From positions 372,001 through 436,000 of the forward strand of contig NZ_CP035103.1 in NCBI RefSeq assembly GCF_006094695.1: a stretch of 64,000 nt of DNA, written 5' to 3'. The DNA is from Kocuria rosea (GTDB lineage Bacteria; Actinomycetota; Actinomycetes; Actinomycetales; Micrococcaceae). The position numbers and the translations under genes are program-made. The notes below the pieces were generated by a model. That model made no database searches, was not told where the DNA came from, and saw only the letters and a program-made list of their open reading frames with translations. This document shows positions 16,835-25,729 of this stretch, in pieces (positions within the stretch are counted from its first letter, which is position 1; every line of letters starts with the position of its first letter).

Positions 16835-17518
16835 TCAGGGGGTGAAGCGGTAGCCCATGCCGAGTTCGGTGCGGAAGTAGCGGGGGTGGGAGGGGTCGGG
16901 TTCGAGCTTGGCCCGGAGCTGGGACATGTAGACGCGCAGGTAGTTGGTTTCCTCCCCGTACTCGGGTCCCCACACGGTGGTGAGCAGCTCGGTGCGGCCG
17001 ATCAGCCGGTCAGGATTGCGGGCGAAGGTCTCGAGCAGGCGCCACTCGAGCTTGGTCAGACGCACGGGTTCACCGGCGACGGTGACGGTGCGGGTGGCCA
17101 GGTCGATGCGCACCCGCCCGTCGGAGGTCTCCACCTGGGCTTGGCCCGGGTCGGGGTGGGCCCGGCGCAGGGCGGCGCGCAGGCGGGCCAGCAGCTCGTC
17201 CATGGCGAAGGGCTTGGTGATGTAGTCATCGGCCCCACGGTCCAGGGCATCAACCTTGCTGTGGGACTCCCCGCGGGCGGAGACCACGATGATCGGTACG
17301 GTGGACCAGCCCCGGATCCCGTCGATGACCTCTCGGCCCTCCAGGTCGGGCAGTCCCAGGTCCAGAAGCACCACGTCGGGGTGCTCGTCGGCGGCCAGTT
17401 GCAGGGCTTGGTGGCCGGTGGCGGCCCGGTGGGTGTGGTAGCCGCGGGCTTTGAGGTTGACCAGCAGGGCCCGGGCGATCTGGGAGTCGTCCTCGACGAC
17501 GAGCACGCTGGGGCTCAT
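16835..17518 (-). CDS. kdpE: KdpE-like response regulator
   Basis: A 227-residue OmpR/PhoB-type regulator. The receiver domain (1-120) has the acidic pair VVEDD, the phosphoacceptor in VVLLDLGLPD near residue 53 and the lysine in ITKPF near 103. The C-terminal winged helix contains LTKLEWRLLETFARNPDRLIGRTELL and YLRVYMSQLRAKLE, very close to KdpE of other bacteria. It starts inside the last codons of the sensor gene (4-bp overlap), so both are co-translated. It probably acts on the direct-repeat boxes at 16780 and 21218. No kdpFABC is visible in the window. Confidence 0.93.
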   Translation of the reverse strand: MSPSVLVVEDDSQIARALLVNLKARGYHTHRAATGHQALQLAADEHPDVVLLDLGLPDLEGREVIDGIRGWSTVPIIVVSARGESHSKVDALDRGADDYITKPFAMDELLARLRAALRRAHPDPGQAQVETSDGRVRIDLATRTVTVAGEPVRLTKLEWRLLETFARNPDRLIGRTELLTTVWGPEYGEETNYLRVYMSQLRAKLEPDPSHPRYFRTELGMGYRFTP

Positions 17519-19503
17519 GTCGGGACCTCCTGGTCCGATTCGTCGTTCGCGTTGCCGCCGGGGTCGTGGACGAGGGTGTCCTCCGCCTCCGCACCGCGGC
17601 CGGTGGGTGCTGCGGGGAGGGTGAGGACCATGGTCAGCCCCCCACCGGGGGTGTCGGTGGCGTGCACGCGCCCGCCCATGCCCTCGGCCAGCCCCCGGGC
17701 CACGGCCAGGCCGAGTCCGACCCCGGTGGTGGTGTTATGGTCGCCCAGGCGTTGGAAGGGGCGGAAGATCGTTTCCTTCTCCGCGTCCGGCACGCCGGGG
17801 CCGTGGTCGATCACCTGCAGGTCCACCACTCCGGGCCCGGGCACGGCACGGACGAGCACGGGGCCGCTGCGGCTGTGCTTCAGGGCGTTCTCCACGAGGT
17901 TGGCGATCACGCGCACGAGCAGCCCGTGATCTCCGGCCACCGGCGGGCAGCCGGCAGGGATGTCGATGCGCACCCGGGGCTCACCGGTGGCAGCGCCGAG
18001 GCTGTGCACCGCGGCCGCGGCGAGGTCCTCGAGCTCCAGCGCAGTGCGGTGCACCAGCAGGTTCCCGGCCTGGATGCGGCTCATGTCCAGCAGGTCCTCG
18101 ATCCGCTCGGTCAGCTGGTCGGTGGACTCCTCGATGGTGGTCAGCAGCTCGGCGGTGTCCTCCGCGCTGAGCACCACGTCGTCCAGTCGCAGGCTCGAGA
18201 TCGAGGCCTTGATCCCGGCCAGGGGTGTGCGCAGGTCATGGGAGACCGCCGCCAGCAGCGCGGTGCGCATCGCGTTACCGGCCGCCAGCTCCTGGGCCTG
18301 CAACCGTGCCTCGGCCAGTTCCTGCTGCTGCAGCACGGCCGCGATGCGTCCGGCGAAGGCCTCCAGCACGCCCTGGTCCGAGGCCTCCTGCGGGAACCCA
18401 TCGATCAGCAGGACGTGGTCGTCGTCGACGACGACGGTGTTGTCACAGCTGGACGGATCCGGAACCGGTTCCCCGGAGCCGGCGGTAATCTCCCACGTCT
18501 TCGGGTTCGCGGCGCCTGTGCGGTGGGTGGCCAGGGCGACAGCCTGCAGATCGTAGGTGCGGTGCAGGCGCTCCAGCAACGCCGGCACGCTCAGTCCCTC
18601 CCGGATCACTCCTCCGGCCAACTCAAACAGGGTGGCCGCCTGGTGGCGGGCCCGCCCGGCTTCGGTGGTGCGCCTCGCCTCGATGTCCACGACCCGGGCC
18701 ACCCCGGCGGCCACGAGCAAGAACAGTCCCAGGGCCACGACGTTGAGCGGCTCATGGATGATCCACTGCCCCGTCGGCGGGGTGAAGAACCAGTTGAGCA
18801 CCATCGTGCTGGCCAGCGCGGTCGCCACGGCCGGCCACCATCCGCCCAGGATCGCGACGAACACCACCACCGTGAGGTGGCACAGGAAGTTCAAGGTGAT
18901 CGCATCCGCTCCGGTACCGGCCCGGAGGAACCCCGCGGTCAGTGCGGTCGGTCCGAGAAGGGCCAGGACCCAGCCGGCGACACGGCGGGCGGGCCCCAGG
19001 GGGGCGAGGCGTCGACGATGGGTCCCGTGCGATCGGCCGGGGGTGTGGGGGACCAGGAGCACGTCTAGGTCATCGGCCGCTTCCAGGACCCGGGCTGCCG
19101 TACTGGGGCGCAGGAGCCCGTCGAGGGGGCGGTGCCGAGCAGTGCCGACTACCACGTGGGTGGCCTGGACGCTGCGGGCGAAGCCCAGGAGGGCCACGGC
19201 CACGTCCTCGCCCAGCACCGTGTGCCAGGTGCCCCCGCCTGCCTCCACCATCGGCCGCCACCGGGACAGCAGCTCAGCACCGGCGCCGGGGTCGCCTCGG
19301 CGGGCGTCCCCGGCCACGTGCACGGCCATCACCTCGGCCCCGGGCATCCGTGCGGCCACCAACAGGCCGCGCTCGATCAGCGCCTCGGACTCCGAGCCCC
19401 CCGACACGGCCACCACCACCCGGGCATGCCGAACCAGCCCGTCCCCGGGCTTTTCGGTGGCTTCCCGGGTGCTGGGCTGTGGGGTGTGGCTGCCTGTGAC
19501 CAC
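17515..19503 (-). CDS. kdpD: KdpD-like sensor kinase lacking the N-terminal KdpD domain
   Basis: A 662-residue histidine kinase for the adjacent regulator. It begins with a universal-stress-protein-like domain (VVVAVSGGSESEALIERGL near 29; THVVVGTARHRPLDGLLRPS near 133), then four closely spaced membrane segments (about 178-275), a GAF-like region, and a kinase core with H-box ALLAAVSHDLRTPLAGIKASI near 420, N-box ANLVENALKHS and G-boxes. E. coli KdpD is near 890 residues and has an N-terminal P-loop KdpD domain, which is absent here. The kinase must therefore sense by its Usp, membrane or GAF parts. ATG start at 19503. Confidence 0.9.
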   Translation of the reverse strand: MVTGSHTPQPSTREATEKPGDGLVRHARVVVAVSGGSESEALIERGLLVAARMPGAEVMAVHVAGDARRGDPGAGAELLSRWRPMVEAGGGTWHTVLGEDVAVALLGFARSVQATHVVVGTARHRPLDGLLRPSTAARVLEAADDLDVLLVPHTPGRSHGTHRRRLAPLGPARRVAGWVLALLGPTALTAGFLRAGTGADAITLNFLCHLTVVVFVAILGGWWPAVATALASTMVLNWFFTPPTGQWIIHEPLNVVALGLFLLVAAGVARVVDIEARRTTEAGRARHQAATLFELAGGVIREGLSVPALLERLHRTYDLQAVALATHRTGAANPKTWEITAGSGEPVPDPSSCDNTVVVDDDHVLLIDGFPQEASDQGVLEAFAGRIAAVLQQQELAEARLQAQELAAGNAMRTALLAAVSHDLRTPLAGIKASISSLRLDDVVLSAEDTAELLTTIEESTDQLTERIEDLLDMSRIQAGNLLVHRTALELEDLAAAAVHSLGAATGEPRVRIDIPAGCPPVAGDHGLLVRVIANLVENALKHSRSGPVLVRAVPGPGVVDLQVIDHGPGVPDAEKETIFRPFQRLGDHNTTTGVGLGLAVARGLAEGMGGRVHATDTPGGGLTMVLTLPAAPTGRGAEAEDTLVHDPGGNANDESDQEVPT

Positions 19504-19714
19504 GGTGTCCTCCTCCGGATGGGCTCAGGTGGCAACGAAGCGCTGTCAGGGCCCGGAAGCGAGCGTAGTCACCGGGTACCGGCCCGACCACACCGGCCAC
19601 AGGCCGCCTGGTCCGCACGGCTGGCCCCACCACCTTTCTGCCTCCACCCGAGACCTGGCAGCGCCCCTTGTTCTCCTGGGGTGAGCTGTGGCCCAGGCGG
19701 GACGCGGGGGCCGG

Positions 19715-21112
19715 TCACCCGATGATGGGGCGTTCTTCGGGCAGCCGGTAGAGACGGCGTTGGGTGCGTAGGGCCAGGGACGTGGCGATGGTGATGGTCC
19801 CCACACGCCCCATGAACATCAAGGCGATGAGCACCAGCTCGGCGCTGGTGGGCAGGTCCCCGGTGATGCCCATGGACAGCCCCACGGTGGCGAAGGCGGA
19901 GGCGCTTTCGAACAAGGCGGTCTCCAGGCCGTGGTCGGTGAGCACGAGCAGGGCCACCGTGCCCAGCACGACCGCGGCGACCCCGAGCAGCGCCACCGAC
20001 AGCGCCTGGCGTTGCACAGAGGAACTGATCGAGCGCGGCCCGATGGTGACCTGGGCGTGGCCGCGGACCTCGTTCCAGATCGCGTAGGCGAGCACGAGGA
20101 AGGTGGTGATCTTGATCCCGCCGGCCGTGCCGGCGCTGCCCCCGCCGATGAACATCAGCACATTGGTGACCAACAGGGATTCCGAGGCGGCCGCCCCGTA
20201 GTCGATGCTGTTGAACCCGGCCGTGCGGGGGAACACGCTCAGCCCCAGGGCGCCCAGCACCTTGCCGCCCGGGGTGAGGGCTCCGAGGGTTTCGGGGCGG
20301 TCCCACTCGAAGGCCGCGAGGACCACGAACCCCACCACCAGCAGCAGCAGCGTGCCGTAGACGGTCAGCCGCACGTGTACCGTCCAGGCCTTTGTCATCG
20401 TGGAGTCCCGCAGCAATTCGATGATCACCGGGAACCCCAATCCACCCAGGATCACCGCCACGCAGATGGGCACGATGATCCACGGGTCGTCGACGAAACC
20501 GATGAGGCTGTCGCTGAACACCGAGAACCCGGCGTTGTTGAACGCCGAGATCGCGTGGAACACCCCGTGCCATAGCGCCGGGCCCGGCTCGTGGTCGTAG
20601 GCGATCCAGAATCGCGCGGTCAGGATTACGGCTACCACCGCTTCGATGGTGAGCATGATCTGGGCGACCCGCAGCAGCACTCGGCGCACATCTCCCAGGT
20701 TCACCGTGTGCGTCTCTGAGGCGGCGACCAGCTGGTTCCACAGCCCCAGTCGCTTGCGCACCAGCAGGGCCAACAGGGTGCCCAGGGTCATGATCCCGAA
20801 CCCGCCGACCTGGATCAGGCCCAGGATCACCATCTGCCCGAACGGGGTCCAGAACGTCGGGGTGTCCACCGTGATCAGCCCCGTCACGCACACCGCCGAG
20901 ACAGCGGTGAACAGCGCCGGCATGAACACCGCCGCCTCATGATCGGCCCGGGAGACCGGCAGCATCAGCAGCACCGCACCCACCATGATCGTGGCCAGAA
21001 ACCCTACCGGGACCAAGCGGACCGGGTTGTCTAGGAACGCCTTTTTCAGCCGCCCAGGGATCTTCGGCGATCTCCCGGGGGATACTCGGGGAGAACCGGT
21101 CGTCCGGAACAC
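19715..21112 (-). CDS. TrkH/KtrB-family potassium transporter
   Basis: A 465-residue potassium channel-like subunit. Four pore-loop motifs can be seen: SAVCVTGLITVDT near 70, ISAFNNAGFSVFSD near 190, FPRTAGFNSIDYG near 297 and SAFATVGLSMGITGD near 405. The length, with no extra N-terminal helices, suits KtrB. No TrkA/KtrA regulatory subunit is nearby. It lies upstream of kdpDE on the same strand with a 211-bp gap, and a candidate KdpE box precedes it, so it is probably the main output of this KdpDE pair in place of kdpFABC. Confidence 0.93.
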   Translation of the reverse strand: MFRTTGSPRVSPGRSPKIPGRLKKAFLDNPVRLVPVGFLATIMVGAVLLMLPVSRADHEAAVFMPALFTAVSAVCVTGLITVDTPTFWTPFGQMVILGLIQVGGFGIMTLGTLLALLVRKRLGLWNQLVAASETHTVNLGDVRRVLLRVAQIMLTIEAVVAVILTARFWIAYDHEPGPALWHGVFHAISAFNNAGFSVFSDSLIGFVDDPWIIVPICVAVILGGLGFPVIIELLRDSTMTKAWTVHVRLTVYGTLLLLVVGFVVLAAFEWDRPETLGALTPGGKVLGALGLSVFPRTAGFNSIDYGAAASESLLVTNVLMFIGGGSAGTAGGIKITTFLVLAYAIWNEVRGHAQVTIGPRSISSSVQRQALSVALLGVAAVVLGTVALLVLTDHGLETALFESASAFATVGLSMGITGDLPTSAELVLIALMFMGRVGTITIATSLALRTQRRLYRLPEERPIIG

Positions 21113-21217
21113 CGCCCCGCCCCCCTGCCCATGATCGCGTTGCCTGTCACGGCGCCGAGGACCACCCCCGGCACTACTGAACAGTTCACGCCCGGACCCC
21201 CATCAACAGGACGGTTC

Positions 21218-21235
21218 TTAATGCGGGGCTAATGC
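21218..21235 (-). promoter_or_regulatory. Candidate KdpE box upstream of trkH
   Basis: TTAATGC-GGGG-CTAATGC is a direct repeat with 11-bp period, about 105 bp upstream of the trkH-like start, matching the box at 16780-16797 including a preceding TTC. Shared spacing near both putative targets supports a KdpE site. Confidence 0.5.
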
Positions 21236-21405
21236 CACCGGCGCGAATCTTGACGTCCTCTTCACATCCACCCGCGCCTCGCCCCGTTGCATCTGGACCC
21301 CCTGCGGCTTATGCGCGGTGAGGCCCACCCAACGTCGGCCGTGAGATAGCCGGGCAATTGCTGATGGACTCCTGGGTGGTGGAGCCAAGAGCAGCCTTGG
21401 CCTCC

Positions 21406-21434
21406 CTTTGCATATGGCCCGGCTACCGGACACT
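21406..21434 (+). repeat. Dispersed CATATGG repeat, copy B
   Basis: CTTTGCATATGGCCCGGC followed by TACCGGACACTG. It lies between trkH and an IS3-type transposase remnant, and is near-identical to copy C over 29 bp. Confidence 0.7.
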
Positions 21435-21486
21435 GAGTTCCTGCAGGTTTGATGCCGCATTGTTTCCGGTCAGGAGGGATGTCGTC

Positions 21487-21660
21487 ATGCCGCAAACCTT
21501 CGATCCCGCCGTCACGGAACGGGCCGTGCGGATGATGCTGGCACAGTTGCCGGAGCACTGGTCGATCGACAATGCTGACGCTGCCGTGGGAGCCAGCCCG
21601 GGAGCGGGACTGTACCCAACGATGGCCCCGGTGGGTCAACGGTGCCAAGGCAGCAGGTGG
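21487..21660 (+). pseudogene. IS3-type transposase OrfA remnant
   Basis: The frame MPQTFDPAVTERAVRMMLAQLPEHWSID resembles the N-terminal helix-turn-helix of IS3-family OrfA proteins. It becomes Pro/Gly-rich nonsense after about 35-40 residues and has no downstream OrfB, so only a scar of an IS is left. It follows repeat copy B directly. Confidence 0.5.
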
Positions 21661-21764
21661 GCGCTGTGGTGGGTCGTGCTGTTCCTGCTCCGTCAGTGGC
21701 TTGGTAGTCTCTATGCGCCCCTAGCCCGAGGGGCAGGTTCCCGATCTCCCCGGTCGGGCCCCGG

Positions 21765-21793
21765 AGTGCCCCACCCCTGTCGGGTGGGGCACT
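21765..21793 (+). terminator. Rho-independent terminator hairpin
   Basis: A 12-bp perfect stem (AGTGCCCCACCC) with a 5-nt loop followed by TTCG. No intact gene precedes it on the plus strand; it may be a leftover from the erased gene upstream of 21765. Confidence 0.6.
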
Positions 21794-21821
21794 TTCGTGA
21801 TGTGGAGGTGGTGTCCTTCGC

Positions 21822-22110
21822 GTGTTCGATCAGCTCGGCCATCACCTCCACGACGACCTGTCGTGGGAGCCTCGTCAGTGGTGCAGTGCGCTGCGCCGCG
21901 GCGGTCCGCGGGGCGGAGCAGGTGCGCCTGCTGTGCGAGGTCATCGGCCGTGTCGGCATCGAGGTGAAGCAACTCCAGCGCACCGCGCACGTCAGTGTCC
22001 ACGCCATCCCTGTTGACGGGCCCCGCTTCTGCCGGGCTGTGGGACTCGATCGGGGTGAGTTCTTCGTCGCCGAGACACTGAGGATCCGCCGGGCAGCCGG
22101 CACGCGCTCA
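21822..22110 (+). pseudogene. Frameshifted fragment, possibly DUF222/HNH-type
   Basis: GTG at 21822 opens a frame (MFDQLGHHLHDDLSWEPRQWCSALRRGG). After about 30 codons, high-GC3 coding sequence continues in another frame (AEQVRLLCEVIGRVGIEVKQLQRTAHVSVHAIPV...GLDRGEFFVAETLRIRR). The helical pattern is like the N-terminus of the DUF222/HNH endonuclease proteins common in Micrococcales, but no HNH domain follows. I read it as a degraded gene; the family call is weak. Confidence 0.3.
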
Positions 22111-22225
22111 TGGCCTGAGCAGGACGTTCACGACGTGCTGCGGCTTTTGTGCTGCGGCCCTTCCCGAGACTGTTCTCCAGGGCGGCGGGATCACGGGCGA
22201 GCCGGTGACCGGCGTGCTCCGGCGC

Positions 22226-22588
22226 TCATGCCGACCTCGGTAGCAGCCTCAGGGCCCCGGCCCTGGCCCGATGGTTCGCCAGGGCGGTTACGGGGCGGTG
22301 GGCGGGCTGATGGGTGGGAAGGTCGACCTTGGTGAGCACCTCTACTGGGCCGGTTGCGGTGTCGTTGTGTTCGAGAGCCCAGCGCAGCAGGTCCACGGCT
22401 CCTGCCTCCACGTGCTCGGCGGTGGTGAGGTCGACGGTGACGGCCACCGGTGGGATCAGCGTCCGGGCCCGGGCCACGAGGGGATGCAGGGCGTGCTGGT
22501 TGGCCTCGGTCACGCACCCGGTGACGATCAGGCGCACGTAGGCGCCGTGGAGGTCGATCTGGACGAGTACGGAAAGCTTGTGGTCCAT
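22226..22588 (-). CDS. STAS-like domain protein
   Basis: About 120 residues starting MDHKLSVLVQIDLHGAYVRLIVTGCVTEANQHALHPLVARARTL, followed by IPPVAVTVDLTTAEHVEAGAVDLLRWAL. This alternation matches the beta-alpha STAS fold of anti-sigma factor antagonists, but the phosphoacceptor region has EAGAVDLL where RsbV has DSSGL, so it may not be phosphorylated. The ATG at 22588 has GAAGGA 12-14 nt upstream. The nearby RsbW- and RsbV-like genes support a partner-switching role. The C-terminal 30 residues are His/Pro/Arg-rich and probably disordered. Confidence 0.6.
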   Translation of the reverse strand: MDHKLSVLVQIDLHGAYVRLIVTGCVTEANQHALHPLVARARTLIPPVAVTVDLTTAEHVEAGAVDLLRWALEHNDTATGPVEVLTKVDLPTHQPAHRPVTALANHRARAGALRLLPRSA

Positions 22589-23161
22589 GGGGGAGCATCC
22601 TTCATCGCATGCTGGGAACCTCGGGCCCCTTCCCGGGCCTTTTCCCACGGTAGGGAATCGGCCGCCGGACCGGCAACGGATTGTTCTGGTTGGGCCCCAT
22701 ATTTCTCCAACCGGCAGGTAGGACCCGCACCGGCGCGGACGTCTTCTCCTGTCCCCTGCACCGGTGATGACATCCCTGAAGTGTGCGGAGCGCTGCCCGG
22801 GATGCACCGCGGTCACTCGGCGGCACGCGCCTGCAAGGCCTGCCCCGGAGAACCCGTGTCGAAGAGCCTCCTACCGCCGACTGGACGCCTCAGGGCGTAG
22901 GGGCTCGAGAGCCGATCCATCGACTTTTCCGGGTGCCGCCTCCGGTGGCAGGAGGGGGATGTCGAAGACACCGGGCCTGGCAGATGGCTCGATGAGCGGC
23001 TGACGGCAGCCGCGAGCAGACCGACTATTGGGGCCCTGCCTCTGCTCTGTGCCGCCCCAAGGGGGGCGAGATGCCCGACATCTGCCTGGCGTCTGCCGGA
23101 GGTGGTGCAGAAGTCGGGGGAGAAGGCGCGCGGCGTGGTGGGACCGGGGGATGCTCTAGGT
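22589..23161. other. Long spacer, no gene recognised
   Basis: About 570 bp between the STAS-like gene and the anti-sigma pair. Open frames on both strands have no ribosome site, poor codon pattern and no family resemblance. Promoters for the minus-strand STAS gene probably lie at its left side. Confidence 0.4.
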
Positions 23162-23596
23162 CTAGGGGTGGTCCGGGGTGGTGTCCCGGTGGAGGGTCCA
23201 CACGTTGGTTCCGTCGCGGTGGTCGAAGGTTGCGGTGCTGACCAGGGCCTGGATGAGCCCCAGGCCGCGCCCGGATTCAGCCAGCCCGTCCTTGAGTGCA
23301 GACCCGTCGGGGCTGATCTGGGCCGGGGCGGCGTTGATCTCGTAGATCCGCGCCACGAGCCGCGTGGGGGTCACGGTGATTTCCAGGGCCAGTTCCAGGG
23401 CCTGTCCATTGAGCGGGAGGGCGTGCACGATGCTATTGGTGACCGCCTCGACCACGGCCAGGGTGAAGGCCATCCGATCCGGCTCCGGCACGAAAGCGAT
23501 CTCGGCCCACAGGTTCTCCAGATCGTCATGGACGGCCTCGAGGGTCTGCGGGGTCGCGGGTCCTCGACGGGCCCGGTGCACGCTGGGCTCAGTCAT
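23162..23596 (-). CDS. RsbW-like anti-sigma factor kinase
   Basis: A 144-residue GHKL ATPase-like protein (HATPase_c_2 type). The N-box is VVEAVTNSIVHAL near residue 48 and the glycine-rich lid is GLAESGRGLGLIQALV near 105-120. Such proteins bind and inhibit a sigma factor and phosphorylate an STAS antagonist. It overlaps the upstream STAS gene by 8 bp, the normal rsbV-rsbW order. No sigma-B/F-type gene follows, so its target is encoded elsewhere or it controls another output. Confidence 0.85.
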   Translation of the reverse strand: MTEPSVHRARRGPATPQTLEAVHDDLENLWAEIAFVPEPDRMAFTLAVVEAVTNSIVHALPLNGQALELALEITVTPTRLVARIYEINAAPAQISPDGSALKDGLAESGRGLGLIQALVSTATFDHRDGTNVWTLHRDTTPDHP

Positions 23597-23921
23597 CGTC
23601 GAAGGCTTTCTCGGGGCTCTCGTACGGGGGCAGCACCCGGTGCATGCTGGTCAGTTCCAGCACCATCTGCAGCCGCGGGCCCGCCCGGGCGATCCGCAGG
23701 TCCCCGCCGGCGTGGCGGGCGATCTTCAGGCACCCGATCAGCGCCCCCAGCCCGGAGGAGTCCATGAACGCGATCCCGCCCAGATCAAGCACCACGCGGC
23801 GGACGCCACCGGCGACGATCTCCGCCACCACCTCCCGCACCTGCGGCGCCTCGGCCAGATCCAAGCGGCCGGTGAGCCCGACCACTGTGTAGCCGCGACG
23901 GTGCTCCGTGGTGAACTGCAT
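23589..23921 (-). CDS. RsbV-like anti-sigma factor antagonist (STAS)
   Basis: A 110-residue STAS protein: MQFTTEHRRGYTVVGLTGRLDLAEAPQVREVV, then VVLDLGGIAFMDSSGLGALIGCLKIAR with the phosphorylatable serine in DSSGLG near residue 58. ATG at 23921 preceded by GAGAGGAA. It should be inactivated by phosphorylation by the overlapping RsbW-like kinase and reactivated by a PP2C phosphatase not present in the window. The pair is classic partner switching for a stress sigma factor. Confidence 0.9.
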   Translation of the reverse strand: MQFTTEHRRGYTVVGLTGRLDLAEAPQVREVVAEIVAGGVRRVVLDLGGIAFMDSSGLGALIGCLKIARHAGGDLRIARAGPRLQMVLELTSMHRVLPPYESPEKAFDDD

Positions 23922-24332
23922 CGGGATTCCTCTCCGTGGGGGATGGCCCGGGCCTGGGTGCGGCAGCCGAGCACCGGCCACCAGCTCCTCGATGGCACAC
24001 CACGGCCTACGGCTGACCCTAAGCATGACTGCATGCCATTGCATAGAGAAATTTGCGCCACTGTCTTCCGGTGAAGGTGGTGTTTGTTCGTCTCCACCAC
24101 CGGGGGCGTGGCGTGAGCCGGATCCCGTGGGGAGACCCTCTATCGTGCTCGCTGCACGGCGTGGCGGGCCTGATCGGAGGCATCTTTACAACTGCCACTC
24201 ACTTTCTCCATAGTGATGGGAGCTTTTCTCGGGATCGGTCTGTCGATCGCTCCGAGGAGACCTGGCTGGGGCAGCAGTCGGAGATCCAGGCGGTGCTCCG
24301 ACCCGCTCGATGCCAGGTGAAAGGGCTTGATC
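23922..24332. other. Spacer, nothing recognised
   Basis: The plus-strand open frame here (starting MRHCLPVKVVF) has mixed codon quality and no ribosome site or homology I recognise. The segment may hold the promoters of the divergent rsbV-like gene and the PH-like gene. Confidence 0.35.
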
Positions 24333-24710
24333 ATGCGCGAAGACCTGACGGCTGCCTGCAGGCTCTTGGGCGTGATCCAGCGGGTCGTGCTGCGTGAGCA
24401 GCTGCGCCGGGCCGAGGTGTTGCTGGATCCGGCTGAGACCGTCCAGGTGCTGGCACCGGGGTGGTGGCGGTGCCAGCGGACCCTGGTCGTGGTCACGACC
24501 TCACGGCTGCTGCTGGTCCGCCGGGAGCTGGGATGCTTCACGCGCGACCAGGTGACCTATCCGTTGCGCGGCATCGGGACCTTGCGCGTCCAGGCCTGTC
24601 CTCCGGAGGGCGTGCGGTTCCGGGTGAGTATGGGTCTGGATCTGGAAGAGTTCTCCGTGACCCGGCACGGTGACCTGGTAGAACACGCACTACGAGGGGC
24701 CAGATCATGA
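24333..24710 (+). CDS. Small bacterial PH-like domain protein
   Basis: About 125 residues. After an N-terminal helix (REDLTAACRLLGVIQRVVLREQLRRAEVLLDPAETVQVL) the sequence has RTLVVVTTSRLLLVRRELGCFTRDQVTYPLRGIGTLRV, the strand pattern of short bacterial PH domains (bPH/YokE type), where proteins report or bind at the membrane. ATG at 24333 with GAAAGGG 8 bp upstream; the TTG two codons earlier is unlikely. Function unknown. Confidence 0.65.
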   Translation: MREDLTAACRLLGVIQRVVLREQLRRAEVLLDPAETVQVLAPGWWRCQRTLVVVTTSRLLLVRRELGCFTRDQVTYPLRGIGTLRVQACPPEGVRFRVSMGLDLEEFSVTRHGDLVEHALRGARS

Positions 24711-25190
24711 CCACGGACCGTGGAGGCCAGCCCTTCCCCGGCAAGCCGGCCTTCCGGAGAAGATCGACGCTTCTCCGACCCAAGAACCTGTGACCCGATC
24801 CAGTCCTTCACTCCTGCACCGCGTCCTTGGTGCCGTGCGGGAGTAGCACAGGAACTCAGCGAGCCCGCTTGCCCTCGCTCGGATCCGTGAGGCGAGCACA
24901 GGGACGGTGGCCATCAGCCTCAGGACCACGAAGACCGCCCTCTTTGCATATGGCCCGGCTACCGGACACTGCCCACGGGAACGACGTTGCAGCTGGGGTT
25001 GCCGGTGTGCAGCGCGATCGCCGGAGCTAGACCCGCCTCCGGCGCGCGAGTCGGAAGGTGTTGCAGTCCCCGCACCATGCATCTAGAAAAGGCCGGCCTG
25101 TCGTAGTGCGCACCGCACAATTGGGGCGTTCCTGAATGCACATCCCGTGATGGACTGGACGCTGAAATCCAGCGGCGGAAGGCAACGACC
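24711..25190. other. Spacer carrying a dispersed repeat
   Basis: About 480 bp without a convincing gene. It holds repeat copy C (24942-25000) and the ribosome site of the next gene (GGAAGG before 25191). Otherwise nothing is recognised. Confidence 0.4.
24942..25000 (+). repeat. Dispersed CATATGG repeat, copy C (longest)
   Basis: CTTTGCATATGGCCCGGC, then TACCGGACACTGCCCACGGG and AACGACGTTGCAGCTGGGG. The second half matches, with few mismatches, the sequence at 55225-55265 next to a truncated tyrosine recombinase, so the full unit may be about 60 bp. Confidence 0.7.
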
Positions 25191-25520
25191 ATGAAGGGCA
25201 CAACGAAACAGACGGTCGGGACCCTGGTAGGGACCTTAGGCGTCGTAACGGTGTTCAACTCCTTCAAGTTCCACACGGTGGATCCGTTCTGGTTGGGTGG
25301 GGCCATCACCATCCTGGGCGTGGCGTTGGGGGTGCTGGGGTGGAAGTTGATCGCCCGTGGCCGCAGCGATGTCGCCCTCGAGGCGGCACGGCACAATGAC
25401 GATCAAGTCGCCCGCCATCAGGCCCACCTGGCCGGCGAGGGCCCGGACGCCCGGCAGTACGGCTCGGCATCCGAGCACACCTTGGAGAAGGAGTCCTCCC
25501 TGGAGGACCCGCCCGATTAG
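25191..25520 (+). CDS. Small two-helix membrane protein
   Basis: A 109-residue product with hydrophobic segments near residues 8-22 and 33-53 (PFWLGGAITILGVALGVLGWKLI), then a charged cytosolic tail rich in Glu/His/Gln. ATG start with GGAAGG 9 bp upstream. I recognise no family. It lies in a run of small membrane protein genes (25-29 kb), perhaps stress-related accessory proteins. Confidence 0.65.
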   Translation: MKGTTKQTVGTLVGTLGVVTVFNSFKFHTVDPFWLGGAITILGVALGVLGWKLIARGRSDVALEAARHNDDQVARHQAHLAGEGPDARQYGSASEHTLEKESSLEDPPD

Positions 25521-25729
25521 CGGTAGTAGCTCCGGCGCTGAGTTCCCCCTCTGCACGACCATGGGACTGTTGCAGTTTCCATTACCACCAGCCTGCGGCG
25601 TTGCAGTTGGGGTTCCACTGCCGGACATGCTCCAGACATGGCCAGGGGACGACCAGGGTCTCTCCAGGCCAGCGCCAGATCTCGAGCGTATCCAGGGCGC
25701 AGCGGTATCTACCCACTCACGGGGCGCTC

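Noticed and set aside
22680..22710. Seventh CATATGG-type repeat on the opposite strand
   Set aside because: Only a GGGCCCCATAT piece is present; the CTTTRC and the symmetric GC part are missing.
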